This document shows, one piece after another, positions 43,916-55,020 of a stretch of DNA of 64,000 bases. Source of the DNA: Symsagittifera roscoffensis. Its lineage: Eukaryota > Xenacoelomorpha > Acoela > Convolutidae. Location: positions 18,863,623 through 18,927,622 of the forward strand of contig NC_087065.1 in NCBI RefSeq assembly GCF_963678635.1. The letters are read 5' to 3'. The position numbers and the translations under genes are program-made. Each line of letters starts with the position of its first letter. Position 1 is the first letter of the stretch. The notes under the pieces are model-generated. The model ran no database searches and was not told the DNA's origin. It saw only the letters and a list, made by a program, of their open reading frames with translations.

Positions 43916-46900
43916 CGATAGTCCAGATGACGAAGAGGTTTACCCCTTCCTCATAGATGCACCCGATAATAGAGGGCAACATGATTTTTGCAAGAATTTA
44001 CTCGTAAATTTGTTTGAACCCGGAATCAGCCCATGCAAAGCAGAATTCTCAGATGTAAAAATCAAAAGACAAATTATTGAACATCATCTGAAAGATATAT
44101 GTAATTTAACACAACAATATGGAATCTACACCATAGAATTCAGCACACCAAATACGAATCATCGTAAATATGTAATTCAAACAGACGATCTTGAATTAGA
44201 ATTTTCAAAAGTATTCTTAGAATATATTAAAAGCATACAATATCATAATGCACAAAGAGCAAACTCCATAATCACTAACGAAGTTTTTGCAATAATATAT
44301 ACCTATATTTCTATATTAGAAAAAACCGAATTTCAAAGTATCTCACCAACTGAAACATCCAAACATACAAAAGTACGAAATGAAATTGCATTATTTTCAA
44401 ATTTTCTACATATAATCAAAGAAAATTTCACTAAAGACGATGTTTCACAACACACAAAACATGACTTACAAAAATTTTTGGCATGGTTTATAATAGATTA
44501 TTTCACACATAATATAGACTTAATTTCACAAGCAAGAAAAAATTTCAGACCTCAAAATCCAAATGATGATACTGCCATTACAGAACAGTCAGACTTTGTT
44601 TGGGACACTGAATGGTCTCATCCTACATTTATAAATATCCCACAATCAATCTCAAGTCAAGCAATAAGTACAATATCTTATCAAAGAGATTATGTAAAAT
44701 TAGTACCACTAACCAGTGATGCAACACCATTAAACTACAATACATTTTCACCTGATACACGAAATAACAGTTTAAATTCGACCGTCATACACAATGAAAA
44801 CCTTAATGGAACTAGGAATCTTACACAACAAGATATCCAAACACCATCACACTTCATAAATGAAGAAATTGTCCACACAACAACAACTACACAACAAAGT
44901 ATTTCACCAATACATCCAAATTTAACAACACCAAGAAACACAAACACTTCACTGGCACAAGTAACCTTACAATCAACCGTTAAACCTTCGGTTGCTCCAA
45001 AATATTCACATATGGATTATCAAACATATAGACCCATGACAGTACCATTAAAACCACGAAGAACGTTCACAAGAAACACTTTTGCAGAACACAATTATAA
45101 TTATGCATATTCGTCAAAAACAAACTACCCCCCACGAAAAACTAATAATAATCAATATTATAATAATCATTCTCACTATTGGGATAACTCAATGACAACA
45201 ACCAACTCGGTAAATTTTCGAACTAATTCACATCCTCCACAGGATCATAGTGAAAATTATCCATTCTTTCAACAAAATAAAAATAAAAAGCAAGCACCTC
45301 ATCATACGGAATACTTATCATCTGATGATGATTATTTACAAACAGACATTTTTGCACCATATACCCAAGAATATCGCAAACAAGGATCGCGACGACCTCA
45401 TACGTATAATATAATTTTTTCTCCAAATCCAACGGATGCACGAAATCAACAACCAATACATATGCCAAATCCAACTAATACACAATCTTTTCAACCAACT
45501 CAACCACAAAACCCAATGACTATGCACTTTTATCAACCAACTCAAATGCAAAATGAAATACCACTTCCATATTACCTTCAACAACACGAAATAACAAAAA
45601 ATCAACTAACAAATTTTTCGCAAATGCCAAATGCCGCAGAATCACTACAGATGACAATGAATTCATACCTCATGGGTAGATCATCAATAACATCAAATAA
45701 ACCGCTAATGGCATTCACAGGAACAGACCCTGAATATTCTGTAGAAGATTATTTAAATGCAGTAACAGCAAATTTAATTTTAAATATAGGACCTGAACCA
45801 ATTAATACGCCACTACATCAAAATTGGATACATAAACGCACAGCGTTAATACAAACAACCTTAGATGGCGCAGCTCAAAAATGGCTTTCAGTATTACCTA
45901 TAGAGATAAAATCAGACTGAAAAAGATTTACACAAGAATTTTCATAAATGTTTGACTCCGAAAGAAATAAACAACACCAAAGAGTTTTATGTAATGAAAT
46001 TCGCAGATTACCAAATGAAACCATCAAACAATTAGCAGTACGTATCGAAACACTAGATCAAAAAACATATTCACTAATAACACATGACTATAAAAAACAC
46101 AAAATTGACAGAAATTTTAATGACGACCTTAACACCTCAATTAAGGAAAATAGCAATAAAAAAGAGAGCATCTCATCCTTCTTCAATTCGAGAGCCAGAT
46201 TTAGATTTTCGAAAACTAGTAGACAAACTAGAGCAAGCGGAAATCACAATGAAACTTGAAGAAACAGAAAATCTAAAACTACAATATGTTAATCGAATTG
46301 AAACAAACACTACACATATAAATAACATACAGGAATCAGATACAGACCTAGTTGAAAAAATTACTGAAAAACTAAATATTTATGAAAAACACCCAAATTT
46401 TAAAGGCAAATCATTTTTCAAAAAATGGTGTAATTATTGCCGACGATACGGACATAGTATTTCCGAATGTAGACAAAAACAACAAGATAATCAAAATAAA
46501 CCTCAAAAGCATAAAGAACCAAATAACTCGTTCTATCAATATATGAAGAAAGATCAAAATCTACCAAACAAAAATGTATACAGTAACAACAGTTCAGGAA
46601 AACCACTTTCGAACAACACCAATTACACAAGGAATCAGTCACCATATAACTCAAGTTATAGAGGAAGATCACCAGAACGAAGAAATACACAGAATTCTTC
46701 ACAAAATCATTATAATCGATCAAATAGTCGAAATAACTATTCGAGATCAAATTCAAATGCAACACAATTTAATTCTAGATCCAATTCCCAATCAAACTTA
46801 AGAAAAAAACACTATTCCAATAATCAATCACGAAACTCATCATATAACAGAAATAGAAACTATTCACATAATCGAAATAGGAGTTATTCGAACAATCGAA

Positions 46901-47580
46901 ATCAGAATTACCCGAACAATCGATCAAGAAATAACTCATATAACAGATCAAACTATCACAGACCAAATGACAATTCTCAAAACAGATCACGGAATAATTC
47001 ACAAAATCGAAATTCAAGTTATAATATTCAATATAGAAATTATTCCCAATCACCACATAGGAATAATAACCATTATAATAAATCTAGACATCGATACAGA
47101 AGTGGTAAACCAAAACATCAAAGACAAATTAATCAAGTACAGTCAAATGAAGAAACAACATCAGACCCCCCAGGTATTGATGACACAGGAAGTAACGAAC
47201 TACAACTAAATCAAATAAACTGTGGATCATCAGATACAGAAAGTGATACAGAAAATACCATCTCCGTAAAAATGACAACAGTCGAAAACGACTACGAACC
47301 TATTATATATGAACAACCGTTTACATCACATATATATGAAAATCAATTGGAACTCCTTCACAATTATAATATTGAACCCATCAATACTACACAAACTGCA
47401 CAAGAAATAAACGAAATTAACACGGTAAATGAACGCGATGAAAATGACAAAACAAAATGTTTAAACACAAATCATATTTATCAAAATATACAAAAAGAAC
47501 AACCCAGAGAAAAAATTTGGACAATACCATTTCTTATAGAAAGTCCAAGAAACAAAGAATTTCAACCACCAGATCTTGAA
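43896..47580 (+). pseudogene. Gag polyprotein of the large retroelement, interrupted
   Basis: ATG at 43896 gives 674 codons: a structured N-terminal part, a long Asn/Thr/Pro/Gln-rich region, then a capsid-like part (MAFTGTDPEYSVEDYLNAV ... LDGAAQKWLSVLP). TGA at 45918 and TAA at 45945 interrupt the capsid region, and a one-base shift occurs in or near the A6 run at 46092-46097. In the new frame a CX2CX4HX4C zinc knuckle (CNYCRRYGHSISEC, 46429-46470) is followed by an unusually long Asn/Arg/Ser/Tyr-rich tail (46680-47110, RNYSHNRNRSYSNNRNQNYP and alike). Gag would form the particle and bind RNA. Protease follows in the same frame, so Gag and Pol seem to be a single fused frame. Confidence 0.75.
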
Positions 47581-50500
47581 ATTGATTTTTTAATTGATTC
47601 AGGAGCAGAATCAAACATAATTATTATTCCCACATGAAACGAATTCAAAACATTACATCCAAAATTAACACCTCTTGCAACCTCTAGTAAACTAGCAACA
47701 GCACAAGGATCAACATTAGTAAATTATGGAAAAATCCAATTATTTCTTCTCCCCACAAGAACAATGGAGCAAAATAAAATTTTAAACAAGCCATTTAAAC
47801 AAATATTTCAAATCACTGATATTAAACACAATATCATTGGCATACCATTTATATCAAAATATATACCAACAATCAACATCTTGAATAGTAAAATACTGAT
47901 CAAAGATAAGTACACAAAAACAAAAAATACAGCTCTAACAGTTTTTCAAAGATTAAATAAACAACCACCATTCTTCTCAAAATTTTATCCAATTTATAAC
48001 CAACAACGAAAACACCTGAAACCACTATCAGGAAACATCTATAATTTTTCAATCAAACAAGTTCACCAATATGATAAAAGTCAAAATAAACAACAACTCT
48101 TTATGTCAGACTTTGAGTTTAAACCTATTCATAAGTTTTTCAAAATCACGATTTCATCTATAAAATATTTGAAAAATACGAATTCTGACATCATTTCGCT
48201 ACACGTGTATAACAATACACCGTATCAAGTAACATTACCTTTAGGAATTTTAAGATATTGCGAAACAAACGCTACAATATCACCCGTACATGAAATAGCA
48301 TACCGCGTAAATAATATACTCCAATTATTAGATATTTGTCAATCCACAATTCTTAACGAGGAACTATCCATAAATAACATAATAAGCAATGAAAAGAGAA
48401 ACACAGATTATTTCACAAAAACACCATATTTTAAACCAACAATCAATATAACAAATTACACAAAAGAACAACAACAATTTTTAACGATGTTTAACTTTGA
48501 ACACTCACAAATTACACAAATCGAATTTGACAAACTAGCAAAAAAACTGTTAAAATTTTCAACAGTCTACGCAACATCAAAATTTGATGTTGGGAAAATC
48601 AGTTCATCACTACATCTCCCGTTAAAACCTGACGCAGTTTTCGAAAAACAAAGAGCTAGTAAAGTACCAATTCATTTACACGACAAGGTAAAATGATTAC
48701 TTGATATTTTAGATCAATACAAAATTATCTCACCATTATATCAGGAATTATATATATAATTTTTCAATCAAACAAGTTCACCAATATGATAAAAGTCAAA
48801 ATAAACAACAACTCTTTATGTCAGACTTTGAGTTTAAACCTATTCATAAGTTTTTCAAAATCACGATTTCATCTATAAAATATTTGAAAAATACGAATTC
48901 TGACATCATTTCGCTACACGTGTATAACAATACACCGTATCAAGTAACATTACCTTTAGGAATTTTAGGATATTGCGAAACAAACGCTACAATATCACCC
49001 GTACATGAAATAGCATACCGCGTAAATAATATACTCCAATTATTAGATATTTGTCAATCCACAATTCTTAACGAGGAACTATCCATAAATAACATAATAA
49101 GCAATGAAAAGAGAAACACAGATTATTTCACAAAAACACCATATTTTAAACCAACAATCAATATAACAAATTACACAAAAGAACAACAACAATTTTTAAC
49201 GATGTTTAACTTTGAACACTCACAAATTACACAAATCGAATTTGACAAACTAGCAAAAAAACTGTTAAAATTTTCAACAGTCTACGCAACATCAAAATTT
49301 GATGTTGGGAAAATCAGTTCATCACTACATCTCCCGTTAAAACCTGACGCAGTTTTCGAAAAACAAAGAGCTAGTAAAGTACCAATTCATTTACACGACA
49401 AGGTAAATTGATTACTTGATATTTTAGATCAATACAAAATTATCTCACCAGTAAACAAAGAAGAACAACCAAAAGGTAACACATTTATTAACCCTGTTAT
49501 AATCCTAGCAAAAGAAGAATCATTAAAAATAGTTTTAGACGCTAGATACCTCAATTCACTAATAGACGAATCAAAATTCAATTGGGCTATTGAACCAACA
49601 CAAGTTAGTTTAACAAAAATAAACGGAAAAAACTTTACAACCGCAGATATGAATAGTGCATACAATCAAATGCCACTAGATGAACAATCACGACATTTAA
49701 CACAATTTGTTATTGGAAATCAACAATATGAATTCAACCGCCTATTCTATCGAATATCCATAGGACCAGCAGCATTTTCAGCTTTTATGAGCAAAATTTT
49801 TAGACCACTAATACTTAAGAAAAACGCAATCACCTATTTAGACGATGTTTTTATGCAATCACAGACAAAAGAAGAAATGTTTACAGTTTTAGAACACTAT
49901 CATAAAATACTTCAGAACCAAAATCTGAAGGCCGCCCCCGATAAATCACACTTCTTTTCAACACGATTTAATTTTTTAGGACATAATATAGAAAGAAACA
50001 CAATCACTCCATTAAAATCACGCATTGATGCTATTCAAAAACTTCAACCACCAACAAACAAAAAGAAAATCCAGGAATTCCTGGGAATGTTAAATTTCTT
50101 AAGCAAGTACGTTTACAAAATGCAATTATGTTTAAGACCGTTCTATAATATCCTCAGACAACAAAATAATTTTGAATGGACCACTGAACATCAAACACGA
50201 TTTGAAGAAATTAAAAAACTTCTAACTGAACAAATTTCAAACACAATTCCAGATCCAAATCAACCATTCTATGCAATGTGCGTTGCTTCAAATTTTGGCA
50301 TCAGCGCAGCATTACTACAATCACACAGTGGTACAAATAAAATGAACCTTATATCAGCAAATTCCCGATTATTCACTCAAGCAGAGCTACGACTCTCAAC
50401 TCTAATGAGAGAAAGTACAGCTATAATTTATACACTTACAGAATATGAATTTCTGATACTTGGATCAAAACATCCAACAGTTCTATTCACAGATCATAAA

Positions 50501-52862
50501 ACAATCATCTTTCTCTTTACACAAAAGTCAAATCCAAATCACCGAGTTTATAGATTTCAATTAATTCTAATGAAATTTCCAAAATTACATATAGTTTGGA
50601 CAGCAGGAAAGAATTTTGCATTACCAGATACATTAAGTCGAAATACACCACCTGAATTACTTACTTGAAAAACTACAGTTGAAATACCCAAAAATATAAA
50701 ATTTTACCTTGCAAAAGACGAAACATCACCCCGACTAGAATGCAAATATGCAGTAAAAACTGACATTGAACAATCACAAATAAATAACTTACAACATTTC
50801 CCACTTTACTTAGATTGCCAAAATAATCACTACGAAAATGATCTCCTTGGAACGTCAACTTTCAAACCAATTCCATACTCACAATTGATAAAAAATAACA
50901 CCCAAAAAAACGAATAAAACACCACTCGCATAAAAAAGACCTTTTTCCGTTAATTGAAAAAGAAAATTTAACTGATAAAATAAATTTATCGGGACCACAA
51001 ACAAATGATTCAAAATACACAATAAATCAAGTTTTTGACCTCCATGACCCACTTGACCCACTTCCCTTATCTAAATTAGAAATTGAAAATATTTTTCTCC
51101 CACCAACAGATAAAATTACAAGTAATATCTTGAAACAAAATCAAAATCTTGACCCAGTAATTAGACAACTAAAATCATGGCACAAATATAAAAACTAAGC
51201 CCGTAAAGGCAGATACCACAATTTTAGGAAATAAAACACTCCTCCGATATTTCCGAAAATTTAATAATACAACAATTAATGAAAACACAGACCTTCTAGA
51301 ATATCAATTACATGATTCTACAGTTCCCTGTCTCCCTTTAAGTATGATTCTAATAGCTTTTAAATTTCACATACACAAAACATTAAAGGACACTCTGGAT
51401 CAGAGAAAACATATTCAAATTTTACACAAAATTTTTATTTCCCAAATGCACCAATTTGGATAAAAGTACTATGCAATGATTGTATAGTATGCCAGCTAAA
51501 TAAACCTTATCCAAATCAAAAACAAATAGCACAAAAACAAGATTTTAAAGGACAAAGTTTATATTTTAACCACCGTATTTCATTCGATACAAAAGGACCA
51601 ATTTCACCATCTTCTGAAGGAAACTCCTACAATATGGTAATTGTTGATGCATTTACACATTATGTAGCACTCAACCCAGTACCACATTGTAACGCTTATT
51701 ATGCTTACACAACACTTTATGAACACTGGATAGCTAAATTCGGATTACCCGAAATCTTAGTTACAGACAACGGTACAGAATTCATAAATAATAAAATTAT
51801 CACACTATGTCACTTATATAACATTAAGCACAAACCGCGTACATCTCATGCATCTTGGACAAACGGTTTAGTCGAAGGTATGAACCGTTCACTACAAGAA
51901 TATCTTAGATGTATCATAAATGAAAATGATAAAAGATACACAGAATGGTCAGCAGATGTAAAATTACTTCCCTTAGCATATAATTCACAAATTACGACAA
52001 CTCTAGGAATGTCACCATACGAAATGGTTTTTAATCAAAAGCCACGTAAACCAATTATGTTTACAGCAAACTCTCATAAAAATACCAGTCATTGCCAACC
52101 GAATAAAGACTCAGTTTGTTATAACCTACCTTTACACACGCATGATGAAGATCATTTTAATCACGCACAAATCCTTAAATTAGCCTCCGGTACACACACC
52201 GAATGGATTTTAAATAGAGATAAAAACACAATGAAATTTACCAAAGAGTAACAAAAAAATTATTACAAAGACAAAACATTAACGAACAAATAAATTCACG
52301 CTTTACACCAGCCTCAGATTTAAAAATTGGAACATTTGTCTTAATACCTAATTTTAATACACAAAAAGGAATTTCTAAAAAATTACAACCCCTTCGCAAA
52401 GGACCATACCAAATAATCGCCAAACCCACTGATGTAACATATAAAATCACCGATTCAGACCAAAAAGAAATTGTTCAACATCGAAACTATCTATTGCCTT
52501 ACTACCCAAAAGAATACTCACTACGCGAACTAACTCAATTATATTCTTTCACAGGTTTAAAAGTTATTCAAAACCACCCACATACGGAAAATGAAATAAA
52601 TGAACAAAATGATATTCACCTTGAAAAACAAAATAAAAAACCAACTACAACCCAAAACAATACAAAAAAGCTAGATCAAAAAACACCTCAAAAAGAAAGG
52701 AAAAATAGAAAAACGATAGAAAAAATTATACCACAAGAACAAGAAGAGAAATCAGAACATAGAGAATCATCACGACCTAGAAATCAACCACGTAAAAACT
52801 ACAAAACATTCATCCCACAATCTAAAATATTAAAGAAAGTTGAATTTCAAATACAACTTTAA
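47581..52862 (+). pseudogene. Pol: protease, RT, RNase H and integrase, interrupted
   Basis: Protease: IDFLIDSGAESN with DSGA at 47596. RT: template-binding region (LKIVLDARYLN; DMNSAYNQMPLDE) and catalytic YLDD at 49835-49846. RNase H: AMCVASNFGISAALLQ, where the usual first catalytic Asp before AS is Val; FTDHK is kept. Integrase: HHCC finger (CNDCIVC near 51475), catalytic D at 51586 (FDTKGP), D at 51766 (TDNGTEF) and E at 51874 (GLVEGMNRS), then a chromatin/GPY-like LRKGPYQI segment and a charged tail to 52862. Breaks: TGA at 47635, 48694, 49409 and 50666; shifts near 50904-50910, 51187-51194, 51360-51368 and 52222-52226; and a 696-bp tandem duplication (48040-48735 / 48755-49450). Not functional as it stands. 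Confidence 0.8.
48040..49450 (+). repeat. Tandem duplication inside pol, 2 x 696 bp
   Basis: 48040-48735 and 48755-49450 match with two visible differences (TTAAGATATT/TTAGGATATT and GTAAAATGA/GTAAATTGA), separated by 19 bp that resemble the sequence before copy 1. CTCACCA at both copy ends and ACCACTATCAGG before copy 1 give microhomology. The shift of 715 bp changes frame. Confidence 0.9.
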
Positions 52863-53684
52863 TTTTAAAAATCAATAATCTTTGCACCTCTGAATCATTT
52901 TGAACTTTCATTTTTCAGAATAACATGCTGACAAACACGCAATAATTCTAGTTCCGATTCAGCCAATAGGATTCACTTAAATCCGCCACCTATAACTATA
53001 ACACCAACCTAGTAGACGAAAGATATTAAACTCCAGGCATATCTATAACTATATCTTTACAACCTCCAGGTCAAAAATAAGCAAACCGCTCAAACTTGAC
53101 AACTAAAATAAATACCACCATAATATCATAACCCTCCCGTATCTAATAACGCAAAGATCAACAATATTTTCCCAACTCAGACCTCAAAAACCTCCCAAAC
53201 AAAAATGTTAAATTAGCCTAAAGTGAAAATACGACCATATTAATTTAGCCTAAAGTACAAAAATCTCAAAAATACCCCAGATCACCTGACAAATAAAAAT
53301 AAAGCAAAGAAGACCTCCCGAACACCATAAAATTCGCCCCCAACAACTTTTCACAAAACTCAACCCACTTGTCAAAAAATCAATAAATAATTCGACCACA
53401 CTTGAAAATTGCCCAAAACAACAAAAAATATTCGACCAAGAAGCCATTTCTTAAAGGCTCTTCTCTCAATCAGGCAACACAATTTTCAACATTTTCATAA
53501 AATTTTTAACAATACTTAAACTTTTATTCATATTTCTCTTTGATACTTTTGAAGCTTTTATAATAATTTTAATCATTATTTGCAATATATTTTTTAAATT
53601 TTCTACTCCCTATTTGAAATATATATACAACTTTCCCAAGTCATTGACCATATTTACAGGTACGAAAACCCAAAGTTTATTTAA
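52863..53684 (+). other. Non-coding spacer between pol and ORFx
   Basis: About 820 bp without an open frame. AATTTAGCCTAAAGT occurs twice (53213 and 53242). CATATTTACAG at 53650-53660, just before the first ORFx codons, is a possible splice acceptor for a subgenomic RNA. Confidence 0.45.
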
Positions 53685-55020
53685 ATGATACGAACCATTT
53701 TCAGTAGAACAGATATTTTTTTACTATTTGTAATTTTTATAACATTTTTATCATCCCTAATATTGACAATATGCAAATTTATAAAGAAGGCAATCATAAC
53801 ATTCGCCGAAGCAACAATCCTTTTAAATTTTTTTCTTGAAGAATATTACAATAAACATAAATTTTTTCACTAAAAGAAACCAATCAGAAAATCTCAAAAA
53901 TTGCTAACCAACAATCACACAGTCAGTCTTCACCGACATCATCCCAAGAAACCCCGACAATACCTACAACTACCCAAAACCCCCAAAAGTCTACACGAAA
54001 TTCTTTTCAAGATAACCCATACACTTTTGAAGAACGACACCCTCGCTTATCTGAACCATTAGAACCAGCTCAGCGACAGGCACCTCTAAGTGAACCAACA
54101 TATAACTTGTACCCAACACTACCACAAGAATTAAGTAGAATAAGAAATATTAGTCAAAACCAAAATACAGTTTAAATAAACAGACAAATTATACATCCAC
54201 GACGAAATAGAAATTTTCAAACCCCCCGAGTTCATTTTGATATACCCCAATCCCCATCACCAAGTACTCTAGAAAACCCAATTAGCATACTACCAGAAAC
54301 CCCTACACTTCTTTCACAACGTAGCACCTCAAGTATACCCTCAGATTACTTAGGTTCAACACCAACATCTGAACAAATACGTGAAAATCCCTTTAACCCC
54401 CCAAAGCAAACATCACGACTACCATATTGGACAACACAGTCATTCACACAAGGTGAACCAAATTTAATAATTGACCCGACCCGATAGATATTTCTACGGA
54501 TACAACAACATTATCATCACTACCAGAAATATTATCACTACCGTCAACACCATCAATAAGCCAGATTTCACCAACGCCTTTCCCCCTAAATTTTCCAAAT
54601 AACCTCGACGCTAGATATCGAGAACAATCATCAACAAATATCCCTTTAAGATTAGATTGGAACACGTTCACAGCACCCCCACCATTATTTGGACAACATC
54701 CGGAAAGTAACCGACTCCACAACTGGGCACTCCATAGACTACAATATAGACAAGACATCCACGAAGACATTCGTGATCATAACATCCAAATACTCCAACA
54801 AAATAGTCTACAATTAAAATTTGAAATCACGGTTAAACTTAACAACATTGCTCAACATCCTTACCCACTAAACCCACCCAATATAACAGCTCAATCGCTA
54901 CCACCACCATTTATAACAACTGAAGTAATATATAAATACGACAGATATACCAAAAATACAATTGGTTACATCACATTTTATAACCCGTACTCAGGATTAT
55001 CATACACATGTATATTCTAA
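53685..55020 (+). pseudogene. ORFx, accessory frame between pol and env (unknown function)
   Basis: Three successive frames form one broken chain of about 440 codons: a hydrophobic start with two possible membrane segments (IFLLFVIFITFLSSLILTIC; IITFAEATILLNFFL), a Ser/Thr/Pro/Gln-rich middle (QSSPTSSQETPTIPTTTQNP ... PSPSTLENPIS) and a more structured C-terminus (FGQHPESNRLHNWALHRLQY ... TFYNPYSGLSYTCIF). Breaks: a shift near 53875-53895, TAA at 54172, and a shift with TAG at 54485. The end overlaps the env start by 13 bases (ATG 55008, stop 55018). I recognise no family. Confidence 0.55.

Noticed and set aside
46418-47056. Minus-strand Tyr/Phe/Cys-rich frames over gag
   Set aside because: Antisense shadows of the Asn/Arg/Ser repeat region.
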